64,000 nucleotides of DNA from Pseudomonadota bacterium (GCA_023390055.1 JAEWDP010000075.1:1-64000), one strand, 5' to 3'. Shown: positions 26,810 through 36,492, counted from the stretch's first letter. The notes: generated from the sequence alone by a model not told the origin. Program-made: numbers and translations.

Positions 26810-27621
26810 GCGGCCTTCCTTCCGAAGATTTTGCCGAGAAGTCCGCGCTTCTCACCTGGAATGGTGATCGGCAAGACCTCGCCGGTCAATCGGCGAGCGG
26901 CATCGAAATATGCCTGGGCAGGTGCACTGCGAGCGTCAGCAAGAGTAACGGGCGCTCCGATATTGGATGCACGGAGCACATCCATACTTTCAGGAATTAT
27001 GCCAAGAAGAGGGATGGAAAGGATTTCCAGCACATCCTCAACCTTGAGCATGTCGCCGCGATCGGCACGCGCACCGTCATAGCGTGTGAGAAGTAGATGC
27101 TTTTCCATACGTTCACCACGCTCTGCCTTTAGTGTCTTGGCATCGAGCAGGCCGATGATGCGGTCAGAATCGCGAACCGACGAGACTTCAGGGTTTGTGA
27201 CCACAACGGCAACATCGGCATGGCGCATGGCAAGTGTAGCACCCTGTTCGATCCCGGCGGGACTGTCACATATGACCCAGTCGAAGTAGTTTTTCAGCTC
27301 GCCGATTACGCTTTCGACCCCGGCTGGCGTTAACGCATCCTTGTCACGCGTTTGGGAAGCCGGGAGCAGAAAGAGGGTCTCGATTCGCTTGTCTCGGATC
27401 AACGCTTGGGGGAGCTTGGCATCGCCTTGAATAACGTTGACAATATCGTAGACAACTCGACGTTCGGCGCCCATCACGAGATCAAGATTGCGTAGTCCGA
27501 CATCAAAATCGACAACTGCAACTTTCTCGCCCTTCTGGGCGAGAGCCGCACCAAGCGCGGCCGAGGAAGTCGTCTTTCCGACCCCGCCTTTACCCGATGT
27601 CACTACAATGACTTTGCCCAT
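26806..27621 (-). CDS. minD: MinD, septum-site ATPase
   Basis: A 271-residue deviant Walker A ATPase (GKGGVGKTT, 10-18) that binds the membrane as an ATP dimer and recruits MinC and MinE. The C-terminal amphipathic membrane-targeting sequence KRGLLGKIFGRK is present at the end. An AGGAG-type site precedes ATG 27621. minC lies 31 bases upstream and minE overlaps downstream. Confidence 0.97.
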   Translation of the reverse strand: MGKVIVVTSGKGGVGKTTSSAALGAALAQKGEKVAVVDFDVGLRNLDLVMGAERRVVYDIVNVIQGDAKLPQALIRDKRIETLFLLPASQTRDKDALTPAGVESVIGELKNYFDWVICDSPAGIEQGATLAMRHADVAVVVTNPEVSSVRDSDRIIGLLDAKTLKAERGERMEKHLLLTRYDGARADRGDMLKVEDVLEILSIPLLGIIPESMDVLRASNIGAPVTLADARSAPAQAYFDAARRLTGEVLPITIPGEKRGLLGKIFGRKAA

Positions 27622-27652
27622 CGCTTTTCTCCTGTTTTGCCGGCTCGTAAGC

Positions 27653-28384
27653 TCAGGCGAGTGTCTCTGCCATGATAGTTTCGTTTTCCAACCAGAGTTG
27701 GACAGGCTGTCCTCTCAGGCTTGGTGCCATGTTTTCCGCAACCTGGTAGATTCCGTCGATGGCCAGCAACTCCGCCTCAAGCTTCCGACAGAAGATTTGC
27801 GCCGATGCATTGCCGACAGACCCCGCCATAGCCCGACCTCGAAGAGTCCCGTAGATATGCACTGACCCTCCGGCAATCACCTCCGCACCTGACGCAACCG
27901 ATCCGATTACAGTGACATCTCCTTCCGGGAAGATGACTGATTGGCCCGATCGGATAGGTTCACGAATAATAATAGATTGCAGCCCGGGTCGAGGTTCGAC
28001 TGCTGTAACGGACTTGATATCCGAATCAGTTGTTTCTGGCCTGGGCTCCTTCGCCATCGCGTCTTCCGACACTGGCCTTCCACCTTTTAGCGCCGGCGGC
28101 ATACCGGGACCGAGCAGGGAATGCCGTGCGCCTTCTATGCCCATGATGCTCACATTGCGCTCAGCAAGTGTCGCCAGAAGCTCCTTAAGTTCCCCACGAT
28201 CGATGGCGAGGTCTGTGACATCGAGTACAATCGGCCTTCCGAGAAAGAAACCGGCTGATCTGGAAGCAAGATTGTCAAGCCGGATGAGCCAGTCATCAAG
28301 CGGCAGGTCGGGGGATAGGACAACCGCAAGAAAAGAGCGGCCTTTGATTCGGATGGAGCGAGCGTCTGTTAGCACTTTGGTCAT
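27653..28384 (-). CDS. minC: MinC, FtsZ assembly inhibitor
   Basis: A 243-residue division inhibitor. The N-terminal FtsZ-antagonist domain is at about 8-100, then a Pro/Glu-rich linker, then the C-terminal beta-helix that binds MinD (about 135-240; IRSGQSVIFPEGDVTVIGSVASG, GGSVHIYGTLRGRAMAG). The ribosome site is weak. A perfect TTAA-N7-TTAAC box lies 42-57 bases upstream of the start codon, pointing to CtrA control of the operon. minD and minE follow. Confidence 0.95.
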   Translation of the reverse strand: MTKVLTDARSIRIKGRSFLAVVLSPDLPLDDWLIRLDNLASRSAGFFLGRPIVLDVTDLAIDRGELKELLATLAERNVSIMGIEGARHSLLGPGMPPALKGGRPVSEDAMAKEPRPETTDSDIKSVTAVEPRPGLQSIIIREPIRSGQSVIFPEGDVTVIGSVASGAEVIAGGSVHIYGTLRGRAMAGSVGNASAQIFCRKLEAELLAIDGIYQVAENMAPSLRGQPVQLWLENETIMAETLA

Positions 28385-28425
28385 CTACGTAAAGAAATCG
28401 TTGTCCCGGTGTAGTGGTGACATGG

Positions 28426-28441
28426 TTAACAAAGGGTTAAC
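28426..28441. promoter_or_regulatory. CtrA box before minCDE
   Basis: TTAACAAAGGGTTAAC matches the CtrA consensus TTAA-N7-TTAAC exactly, 42-57 bases before the minC ATG. CtrA is the alphaproteobacterial cell-cycle master regulator and has been reported to control min genes in S. meliloti. Binding here is inferred. Confidence 0.65.
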
Positions 28442-28539
28442 GCTAGCCCTACAAAGATTAAGAGCCGGGGGGATCAGTAAAAAAGGCCGCAGCTTCCAGC
28501 GCAACCTCACCTTCATTCCAGCTATCGACGCTCTACGCT

Positions 28540-30462
28540 CTATGCCGCCGACGCTTTGGCATATCCTTTGGCTTTCAAGATTTCCGTAATCTCGTCCAGG
28601 ATGACCGGATCATCAATTGTCGCCGGCATTTTCCATGGTAGGCCATCGGCGATCTTCTGCATCGTTCCCCGCAAGATCTTGCCTGAACGGGTTTTTGGCA
28701 ATCGCTTTACGACCATCACCGTACGAAAGGCAGCCACTGGCCCGATTTCTTGCCGGACAAGGTCCACGACTTCCTTCTCTATGGATCCTTCTTCACGTGA
28801 AACATTATTCTTGAGAACGAGGAAGCCGCACGGTATTTGACCTTTCAGCGAGTCCGCAATCCCCACCACAGCACATTCCGCCACATCCGGATGCATGGCA
28901 CAGACTTCCTCCATCGCCCCCGTGGACAGGCGGTGACCCGCACAATTGATGATATCGTCTGTTCGCGCCATCACGAAGAGATATCCGTCTTCGTCAATCA
29001 TGCCCGCATCGGCAGTCTTGTAATAGCCCGGAAACTCGTTCAGGCAGGCTTCGCGAAAGCGATCATCGGCCTCCCAGAAGGTTACAAGGCACCCAGGAGG
29101 AAGCGGCAATCTGACAACAATGTTGCCAAGCGAGTTTGCTGTTACAGGATGTCCCGCATCATCCAGAACTTCAATCTCATAGCCGGGCATTGGTTGCGTG
29201 GGAGATCCGGGTTTGAAAGGCAGCAGCCCGAGGCCCATCGGATTGCCAACCATTGGCCATCCCGTTTCGGTTTGCCACCAGTGATCGATCACCGGGACGT
29301 TCAGTGTCTGTTCCGCCCACTTCAGGGTTTCGGGATCGGCTCGCTCGCCAGCCAGAAACAGGGCACGCAACCCGGAGATATCAAACTGCTGAACGAGTTC
29401 TCCTGCGGGATCATCACGACGTATGGCCCTGAAGGCCGTTGGTGCAGTGAATAGGACCTTCACATCATACTCGGAAACAATCCGCCAATAGGTCCCGGCA
29501 TCAGGTGTTCCAACAGGCTTTCCTTCAAACAGGATTGTCGTATTACCGGAAAGAAGCGGACCATACACTATGTAGGAGTGGCCAACTACCCAGCCGATAT
29601 CCGAAGCCGCCCAGAAGACTTCTCCCGGTTTCACGCCATACAGATTATCCATAGTCCAATGGAGGGCTGCCATATGCCCCCCATTGTCGCGCACGACGCC
29701 TTTTGGCTGACCAGTCGTGCCGGACGTGTACAGCACATAGAGGGGGTCCGTTGCAGCCACGGACACACAGTCAACGACAGTGCCTTTCATTTTCTCGACT
29801 TCAACGGCCTGTCGGAGATCAATGTCTCCGTGTTCGCGACGAAGTATGGCGGGCATCTCGTCGCGTTGCAGGATCAGAGACGCATCTGGCCTCACCTTTG
29901 ACATATCCAGTGCTTGATCTAGAAGCGGCTTGTAAGCCACTATGCGTCCTGGCTCCAGGCCACAGCTTGCACTTACAACGACCTTCGCTTTGCTGTCGTC
30001 AATTCGAGCGGCGAGTTCATGTGCTGCAAAACCGCCGAAAACCACAGAGTGAATCGCACCGAGGCGGGCGCAGGCGAGCATCGCGAAAACGGCCTCAGGC
30101 ACCATCGGCATGTAGATGATTACCCGGTCGCCTTTTTCTACACCCTGATTACGAAGAACTGCGGCCAGCGCCTGTACCTCCACGAGCATCTGGTCGTAGG
30201 TGTAAACCTTTTTCACTCCATTCATGGCACTATCGAATATTAATGCCGCTTGCGCGCCGCGTCCCGATCTCACATGACGGTCAATGCAATTGTAACAACT
30301 ATTGGTTTCGCCACCGATAAACCAGCGCCCGTAGACGCCCTCGTCCTTGCTGAAAACCTTCTCAATTGGTGCGAACCAATGAAGCTTCCTGGCTTGCTGC
30401 AGCCAGAAATCCTCCGGTGCCGTCTGCCACTCACGGTAGACATCAAAATACGTGCTCTGCAT
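28540..30462 (-). CDS. prpE: Propionyl-CoA synthetase (AMP-forming)
   Basis: A 640-residue acyl-CoA synthetase close to Acs but of the PrpE branch, activating propionate (and related short acids). Motifs: YVLYTSGTTGQPKGVV (about 243-258), WWQTETGWPM (about 401-410), DDIINCAGHRLSTG (about 511-524) and PKTRSGKILRG with the regulatory Lys. A strong GGGAGGAG precedes ATG 30462. No methylcitrate genes are adjacent, so a housekeeping role in propionate or polyhydroxyalkanoate precursor supply is likely. A parS-like sequence (28789-28804) lies inside the gene. Confidence 0.93.
   Translation of the reverse strand: MQSTYFDVYREWQTAPEDFWLQQARKLHWFAPIEKVFSKDEGVYGRWFIGGETNSCYNCIDRHVRSGRGAQAALIFDSAMNGVKKVYTYDQMLVEVQALAAVLRNQGVEKGDRVIIYMPMVPEAVFAMLACARLGAIHSVVFGGFAAHELAARIDDSKAKVVVSASCGLEPGRIVAYKPLLDQALDMSKVRPDASLILQRDEMPAILRREHGDIDLRQAVEVEKMKGTVVDCVSVAATDPLYVLYTSGTTGQPKGVVRDNGGHMAALHWTMDNLYGVKPGEVFWAASDIGWVVGHSYIVYGPLLSGNTTILFEGKPVGTPDAGTYWRIVSEYDVKVLFTAPTAFRAIRRDDPAGELVQQFDISGLRALFLAGERADPETLKWAEQTLNVPVIDHWWQTETGWPMVGNPMGLGLLPFKPGSPTQPMPGYEIEVLDDAGHPVTANSLGNIVVRLPLPPGCLVTFWEADDRFREACLNEFPGYYKTADAGMIDEDGYLFVMARTDDIINCAGHRLSTGAMEEVCAMHPDVAECAVVGIADSLKGQIPCGFLVLKNNVSREEGSIEKEVVDLVRQEIGPVAAFRTVMVVKRLPKTRSGKILRGTMQKIADGLPWKMPATIDDPVILDEITEILKAKGYAKASAA
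28789..28804. promoter_or_regulatory. Weak parS-like site within prpE
   Basis: TTCTTCACGTGAAACA matches 14 of 16 positions of the parS consensus TGTTTCACGTGAAACA. It lies about 9 kb from the perfect site on the parAB side. It could be a minor ParB site or chance. Confidence 0.35.
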
Positions 30463-30552
30463 CGGCTCCTCCCAAAGTCCCAGCCAGCCCTGGAAATTAC
30501 CTTAGGATGATGCAGGAAGGTCTGGAAAGCCAGACTAAAGCGTTAATTGGCC

Positions 30553-31209
30553 TTAGCGATTGCCAAAAATTGCTGAACCAACACGCACGCTGGTCGCGCC
30601 GAACTGGATAGCTGTTTCGAAATCTCCGGACATGCCCATGGACATCTTCTCAAGCGCACATTGCTCGGTCAGTTTCGCGAGAAGCGCAAAATAGGGGCCC
30701 GGATTTTCTTCAACCGGTGGGATGCACATCAGGCCTTCAATTTCCACGTCGAGTTCCGACTGGCAGAATCTGACAAACTCGACGGTTTCCTTGGGCCGAA
30801 TGCCGGCCTTTTGTGGTTCCAGCCCGACATTGACTTGAACATAAAGGCGGATCGAACGCTTCTGCTTCTTTATCTCGTTTGCCAGTGTACGCGCGATCTT
30901 CTCTCGATCCACCGATTCGATAACATCGAAGAGATTGACTGCATCCGCAGCCTTGTTGGACTGTAGCGGCCCAATGAGACGGAGTTCGATGTCGGGATAC
31001 TCACGCTTGAGAAGTGGCCATTTTCCCTGGCTCTCCTGGACTCGATTCTCACCGAATATCCTTTGCCCGGCAACAATGACCGGTCGGATGGCGTCAGCAT
31101 CGAAAGTTTTGGAAACGGCAACCAACGAAACAGATCCAGATGCCCGCTTTGCCTGCTGCTCTGCTGCTCTGATCCGCAACAACACGTCCTTCAGGCGCTC
31201 TTCCATCAT
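30553..31209 (-). CDS. YggS-family PLP homeostasis protein
   Basis: A 218-residue single-domain alanine-racemase-fold protein that binds PLP without known enzymatic activity; loss in other bacteria disturbs vitamin B6 and amino acid/keto acid balance. The PLP lysine is in LVAVSKTFD (about 29-37), followed by FGENRVQE (about 52-59) and the closing MGMSGDFETAIQFGATSVRVGSAIFG. AAAGG seven bases before ATG 31209 fits the first of two adjacent ATGs. Divergent from leuS. Confidence 0.92.
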   Translation of the reverse strand: MMEERLKDVLLRIRAAEQQAKRASGSVSLVAVSKTFDADAIRPVIVAGQRIFGENRVQESQGKWPLLKREYPDIELRLIGPLQSNKAADAVNLFDVIESVDREKIARTLANEIKKQKRSIRLYVQVNVGLEPQKAGIRPKETVEFVRFCQSELDVEIEGLMCIPPVEENPGPYFALLAKLTEQCALEKMSMGMSGDFETAIQFGATSVRVGSAIFGNR

Positions 31210-31386
31210 ACTGATACCTTTCTAGTGCAGGACCATCGATTAACGCGCGCATCTACCATTGCCAAGATGTGTAGGACATCGGTCCGAACTTTATGCTCTC
31301 GGGCCTCCGTTAAACTTGACGCTTGCGGGGTTTCATGATGAAGGTCTGAGTAATCCCTGTCTGCATTTTCCCGGAATATCATAGAA

Positions 31387-34017
31387 ATGGCGAGTGAACG
31401 TTACAATCCACGCGAAGCCGAGCCGCGCTGGCAGCAAAAGTGGAACGATGCGAAGGTCTTCGAGACCGACAATACCGATCCGCGTGAGAAATATTATGTC
31501 CTGGAAATGTTTCCGTATCCGTCGGGTCGCATTCACATGGGCCATGTTCGCAATTATACGATGGGCGATGTCGTAGCCCGTTACAAGCGTGCAAGGGGTT
31601 ACAACGTTCTCCACCCAATGGGCTGGGATGCCTTTGGGATGCCCGCAGAAAACGCTGCGCGCGACAATAAGGTCCACCCCAAGGAATGGACCTATCAGAA
31701 TATAGCGTCGATGAAAGCTCAGCTGAAGGCTATGGGTCTGTCGCTCGATTGGTCGCGGGAGTTTGCGACCTGTGACATTGCGTATTATCATCGTCAGCAG
31801 CATCTTTTCCTCGATATGATGGAAAAAGGGCTCGTCTATCGCAAACTTTCGAAAGTAAACTGGGATCCCGTCGATCACACGGTACTGGCCAATGAGCAGG
31901 TCATCGAGGGCCGCGGCTGGCGTTCGGGTGCTCTGGTAGAGCAACGGGAGCTTGTACAGTGGTTTTTCAAGATCACCGACTTTAGCCAGGATCTGCTTGA
32001 CGAACTGGAATCGCTTGAGCAATGGCCGGAAAAGGTCCGGTTGATGCAGAAGAACTGGATCGGTCGCTCGGAGGGCATGACCATCCGTTGGGATTTGGTG
32101 GCAAACACTTCACCAGGCGGTCATTCGGAAATTTCCGTCTATACCACGCGGCCAGATACGCTTTTCGGCGCTTCTTTTATCGCCATAGCAGCCGATCATC
32201 CTCTTGCCAGGGACGTCGCTTCCATCAATCCAGCTGCAGCAGGCTTTGTTGAGGAATGCCGACGCTACGGCACGTCGCTCGCGGCGTTGGAGACAGCCGA
32301 GAAGAAGGGCATAGATACGGGTATTCGCGTCAAGCACCCACTAGACCCGTCCTGGGAGTTGCCGGTCTACATCGCCAACTTCGTTTTGATGGAGTATGGA
32401 ACTGGCGCAATCTTTGGCTGCCCATCGGGCGATCAGCGCGACCTTGATTTCGCTCGCAAATATGGCCTTCCCGTGGTTCCGGTCGTAATGCCGGCGGAGG
32501 CCGATAAGGCCAGTTTCAAGATTAGCGATACAGCCTATGATGGCGACGGTATCATGATCAATTCACAGTTTCTCGACGGCAAGACGCCAGAAGAAGCGTT
32601 TCAATTGGTTGCCGATCAATTGTCGCGTACAATGCTTCGCGATATGCCTCAAGCCGAGCGAAAGATTAACTTCAGGTTGCGTGACTGGGGAATTTCGCGT
32701 CAACGTTACTGGGGCTGCCCTATTCCAGTGATCCACTGTGAGGTTTGCGGCGTCGTGCCCGTACCCAAAAGGGACCTGCCGGTCAGCTTGCCAGATGACG
32801 TGACCTTCGATCAGCCAGGCAATCCGCTGGACCGACACCCCAATTGGCGTCATGTCGCCTGCCCGCAATGTGGGGTTGATGCTCGTCGTGAAACAGACAC
32901 TATGGATACCTTTGTCGATTCGAGCTGGTATTTCGCGCGATTTACCGCGCCATGGGAGGATGCGCCAACGAATCCTGCCGCAGCTAATCACTGGTTGCCG
33001 GTCGACCAGTATATAGGCGGGATCGAGCATGCGATTCTGCACTTGCTTTATTCTCGCTTCTTCACCCGAGCAATGAAGGAAACTGGTCATGTCGATGTCG
33101 AGGAGCCATTCAAGGGACTCTTCACCCAGGGAATGGTCGTCCATGAAACCTACCGTCGTGGTCAAGGCGCCGCTGGCGAGTGGGTATCACCGGCCGATAT
33201 TCATATTGAGGAGGTAGATGGAAACCGGCTGGCAACACTTCTGTCCACGGGCGAACAGATTACCATCGGTTCGATCGAGAAGATGTCTAAATCAAAGAAG
33301 AACGTCGTTGACCCAGATGACATCATCTCTTCTTATGGGGCAGATACGGCTCGCTTCTTCGTCTTGTCTGATTCTCCGCCCGACCGTGATGTCATCTGGT
33401 CTGAAGCCGGTGTTGAAGGTGCGCATAGGTTTACTCAGCGGCTGTGGCGGCTCGTTTCCGAGGCCGCAGCCAGCCTTGGTAAGACAGAGTCCGCGCCTGG
33501 CAGGCAAGGTGAGGGATTTGCGATCTCCCAGATGGCGCATAGGACCCTAAAAGCCGTCCAGGAAGACTATGATAAGCTCGCGTTCAACAGGGCTGTCGCA
33601 CGCATTTACGAGATGGTCAATTCACTCTCCACGCCGCTGACACGGATTGCTAACGGTGAGGGAGATCTCGACTATCGGGCGGCGGTACGCGAGGCTACCG
33701 AGATTCTACTGCAAATAGTTGCACCAATGACTCCTCATCTCGCGGAGGAGTGTTGGGCATCGCTCGGAAATGACCGATTGCTAAGCCAAATGTCCTGGCC
33801 GCGGTATGATCCGCAGCTGGTTGTGGAGAATCATGTTACATTACCCGTGCAAATCAACGGGAAGAAACGCGGCGAATTGACAATAGCACGTGACGCAGCC
33901 CAAGATGCAGTCGAAGCCGCGGTCTTGCAGCTGGACGCTGTTCGCGCGGCGCTGGACGGTCGGGCTCCAAAAAAGGTCATCGTCGTCCCACAAAGGATCG
34001 TGAACATTGTCGTTTGA
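31387..34017 (+). CDS. leuS: Leucyl-tRNA synthetase
   Basis: Class I aminoacyl-tRNA synthetase, 876 residues. HIGH-type motif HMGH at 50-53 (PYPSGRIHMGH); a CP1 editing domain follows (about 225-420; TTRPDTLFGASF, YGTGAIFGCPSGDQRDLDFA); the KMSKS motif is at 632-636; and an anticodon-binding domain and C-terminal extension finish the protein. Its last 11 bases overlap the lptE start, so leuS-lptE-holA is one unit. Confidence 0.98.
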   Translation: MASERYNPREAEPRWQQKWNDAKVFETDNTDPREKYYVLEMFPYPSGRIHMGHVRNYTMGDVVARYKRARGYNVLHPMGWDAFGMPAENAARDNKVHPKEWTYQNIASMKAQLKAMGLSLDWSREFATCDIAYYHRQQHLFLDMMEKGLVYRKLSKVNWDPVDHTVLANEQVIEGRGWRSGALVEQRELVQWFFKITDFSQDLLDELESLEQWPEKVRLMQKNWIGRSEGMTIRWDLVANTSPGGHSEISVYTTRPDTLFGASFIAIAADHPLARDVASINPAAAGFVEECRRYGTSLAALETAEKKGIDTGIRVKHPLDPSWELPVYIANFVLMEYGTGAIFGCPSGDQRDLDFARKYGLPVVPVVMPAEADKASFKISDTAYDGDGIMINSQFLDGKTPEEAFQLVADQLSRTMLRDMPQAERKINFRLRDWGISRQRYWGCPIPVIHCEVCGVVPVPKRDLPVSLPDDVTFDQPGNPLDRHPNWRHVACPQCGVDARRETDTMDTFVDSSWYFARFTAPWEDAPTNPAAANHWLPVDQYIGGIEHAILHLLYSRFFTRAMKETGHVDVEEPFKGLFTQGMVVHETYRRGQGAAGEWVSPADIHIEEVDGNRLATLLSTGEQITIGSIEKMSKSKKNVVDPDDIISSYGADTARFFVLSDSPPDRDVIWSEAGVEGAHRFTQRLWRLVSEAAASLGKTESAPGRQGEGFAISQMAHRTLKAVQEDYDKLAFNRAVARIYEMVNSLSTPLTRIANGEGDLDYRAAVREATEILLQIVAPMTPHLAEECWASLGNDRLLSQMSWPRYDPQLVVENHVTLPVQINGKKRGELTIARDAAQDAVEAAVLQLDAVRAALDGRAPKKVIVVPQRIVNIVV

Positions 34018-34558
34018 CATCTTACACACCATCCGCACTGGGATCGCGATCGTAGTAGCTGTCCTTTTCGTGGTTACTTTGTCGGCCTGTCAGGTCCAAC
34101 CATTGTATGCAGAGACCTCAGGAGTCAGCAGCCATCTGGCAGAAATCGGGTTTTCAGACCCGCGTAGCCGGGTAGGGCAAGAAGTTCGTAACCATTTGAT
34201 TTTCTTAACTTCTGGTGGAAGTGGAGAGGCGTTAAGTCCGCGCTATAACGTTCAGTTGGCTGTATCTTCCGTCTATAACGATATCCTTGACGATGAAGAC
34301 GCGAAAGGCCTGCAGCCAGGCCGTGTTATCGTGACGGGTACCTATTCACTATCGCGTATCAGCGATGGTGAGCACCTGAAGTCTGGCAGTCGTCGGGCAA
34401 CATCTCTTCTGGATGTATCGCGCCAAGAGTTTGCCGAGATTAGATCCGTGCGGGATGCCGAGAACCGAGCCGCGCGCGAACTGGCCGAGTTTATTCGTGC
34501 CGACCTTGCCAGAGCGCTTGCGAAGGAACCATCGCCACAACCGTCATGGCAGAAATAA
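34007..34558 (+). CDS. lptE: LPS-assembly lipoprotein LptE
   Basis: Outer-membrane lipoprotein that plugs LptD during lipopolysaccharide insertion; 183 residues. The N-terminal hydrophobic stretch (about 9-27) ends in a lipobox LSAC with Cys28, then QVQPLYA, common in alphaproteobacterial LptE. The start appears to be TTG 34007, overlapping the end of leuS, with AAAGGA upstream; no ATG or GTG is available in frame before the signal sequence. The gene order leuS-lptE-holA matches many Proteobacteria. Confidence 0.9.
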   Translation: MSFDILHTIRTGIAIVVAVLFVVTLSACQVQPLYAETSGVSSHLAEIGFSDPRSRVGQEVRNHLIFLTSGGSGEALSPRYNVQLAVSSVYNDILDDEDAKGLQPGRVIVTGTYSLSRISDGEHLKSGSRRATSLLDVSRQEFAEIRSVRDAENRAARELAEFIRADLARALAKEPSPQPSWQK

Positions 34559-35598
34559 AATCGCATGAATTTGAACGTTTTTCCAAAAGAGCCAATGAGC
34601 TCTATCGGATCTTCGTTGTTTATGGACCGGACCGCGGGCTCGTGTCAGAAAGAGCAGCATTGCTCGTGAATAAGTCCGGTATCGCAAAGGATGACCCTTT
34701 TGCGACGCTGAAGCTCGACGCAGCTGACCTACTCAACGATCCCGGCCGGCTTCTCGACGAGGTCAACGCTCTTGGCCTCTTTGGTGGCGAAAAGCTGGTA
34801 TGGCTGCGAAATACATCAAATGAGAAGGCTGTGGTGGATGCATTGCGGCATCTGTCTGAAGCTCCACCGCCGGTGAATTACCTGATCATTGAAGCTGGTG
34901 ATCTGAAAAAGGGCACTGGCCTCCGCAAGATTGCGGAACCTTCCAGAAATATTGCGACGATACCCTGCTACGCGGATGACACTCGTGCGCTCAACGCGCT
35001 TATCGACCTCGTCCTGGCCGAGGATGGATTGAAAATCTCTCCCTCTGCTCGCCGTCGGCTTCTCGAGTTGATCGGTGGCGATCGCGTTGCCTCACGCAAT
35101 GAAATCAGCAAGCTTGCCCTCTACTGTCGCGGTAAGGAAACGATAGAGGAAGATGACGTCGTAGCTATTATCGGCGACGCAAGCAGTGCATCAGTCGATG
35201 ACGCCATCGACGCCATATTGATCGGAGATCTAGCCGCGCTCCGGCATGCCCTGCAAAAGGTAACCGCATCGAAGACACCGCTTTTTCTCGTTATGCAGTC
35301 CTGCTTGAGACAATTCCAGATGATGGAGTTGATGCGGGCAGAAATGGATGAAAAGGGTGCACAAGCTGCACAGATTACGCAAACATTTGGGCGGCGTATT
35401 CACTTCAAACGCAAGCCCATCATCGAGAAGGCATTGAGAAACTGGACCCTTGATGCCTTGTCGCGTGAGGCGGAACGGATACATTCAGCAATACTGGAAG
35501 GCCGCAAGAGGCAGACTTTAGAGGTTGATATTGCTTTTCAGACTTTAATGGTAATTGCACTGCATTCGAAGCGGGCGTATCGCCGGACCGCTGGCTAG
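34546..35598 (+). CDS. holA: DNA polymerase III delta subunit
   Basis: Clamp-loader subunit (350 residues) that opens the beta sliding clamp. It has the early YRIFVVYGPDRGLVSERA block (about 19-36) with its degenerate P-loop region, a central AAA+ part, and the C-terminal collar domain. The ATG overlaps the lptE stop by 13 bases. Its TAG is followed immediately by the parB stop on the other strand, so the two genes abut tail to tail with no room for a terminator. Confidence 0.94.
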   Translation: MAEIKSHEFERFSKRANELYRIFVVYGPDRGLVSERAALLVNKSGIAKDDPFATLKLDAADLLNDPGRLLDEVNALGLFGGEKLVWLRNTSNEKAVVDALRHLSEAPPPVNYLIIEAGDLKKGTGLRKIAEPSRNIATIPCYADDTRALNALIDLVLAEDGLKISPSARRRLLELIGGDRVASRNEISKLALYCRGKETIEEDDVVAIIGDASSASVDDAIDAILIGDLAALRHALQKVTASKTPLFLVMQSCLRQFQMMELMRAEMDEKGAQAAQITQTFGRRIHFKRKPIIEKALRNWTLDALSREAERIHSAILEGRKRQTLEVDIAFQTLMVIALHSKRAYRRTAG

Positions 35599-36474
35599 TC
35601 AGCGCCGCTCAAGCAGCCTGCAGATTTCTTCAAGCTGCTCAAGGGTCTTGTAGCTGATGCGTACCTGTCCTGCTCCACCTTTGTGATTGATCCTGACCTC
35701 AAGGCCCAGGGCGTCCGATAAGGTCCGCTCCAACGCAAGAGTATCAGAATCCTTCTGCTCTTTCTTGGCAACATGCGGCTGCGATTGTGCCTTAATATCA
35801 TTTTGAGCCAAGCGCTCGGCATCACGAACAGACATCCCTCTGGACACGATGGTTCGGGCTAATGCAGCTGGGTCCGAAGTGGTTATGAGAGCCCTTGCAT
35901 GACCAGCGGAAAGTTCTCCTCCGGCAAGCATGCTGCGCACCGGCTCTGGTAGTTTCAACAGCCGGAGACTATTGGCTACATGACTCCGACTCTTACCTAT
36001 GATCCCACCAAGATCATTCTGAGTATAGCCATACTCAGCAATCAGTTGATCGTATCCCAGCGCTTCTTCCAACGGATTAAGGTCGGCCCGCTGCACATTC
36101 TCAACAATCGCGATCTCCAACGCGGTCCGATCGTCAACATCGCGTACGATAACCGGGATCTCATGCAGGCCCGACAGTTGCGCCGCTCTCCACCGGCGCT
36201 CGCCAGCAATAATCTCGTAGCGATCTCCAATAGGTCGAACAACAACTGGCTGAACAATGCCATGCTGACGAACGGAGCTGGCGAGATCCTGAAGATCGTT
36301 CTCATCAAACTGTCTTCTCGGGTTTCGTGGATTTGGCCCCACATGCTCTATCGGAACCAATCGGTCCGGATTGACGCCGCGGGCCGATGATCCCACCGGC
36401 GAAGTGTGATCCATCTCACCAATCAGAGCTGCAAGGCCCCGTCCAAGCCGACGTTTAGAAGGATCGTCACTCAT
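35599..36474 (-). CDS. parB: ParB chromosome partition protein
   Basis: Centromere-binding CTPase-type protein, 291 residues. The N-terminal KRRLGRGLAALIG (8-20) is the ParA-contacting end, followed by the ParB/Srx CTP-binding domain with AGERRWRAAQ (about 91-100) and a helix-turn-helix region with YTQNDLGGIIGKSRSHVAN (about 149-167). A linker and C-terminal dimerisation domain follow. Its parS targets are recognisable in rsmG, before mnmG, in aroE and downstream of gyrB. parA lies 18 bases upstream. Confidence 0.97.
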   Translation of the reverse strand: MSDDPSKRRLGRGLAALIGEMDHTSPVGSSARGVNPDRLVPIEHVGPNPRNPRRQFDENDLQDLASSVRQHGIVQPVVVRPIGDRYEIIAGERRWRAAQLSGLHEIPVIVRDVDDRTALEIAIVENVQRADLNPLEEALGYDQLIAEYGYTQNDLGGIIGKSRSHVANSLRLLKLPEPVRSMLAGGELSAGHARALITTSDPAALARTIVSRGMSVRDAERLAQNDIKAQSQPHVAKKEQKDSDTLALERTLSDALGLEVRINHKGGAGQVRISYKTLEQLEEICRLLERR

Positions 36475-36492
36475 TCTCTTACCACCAATCTG

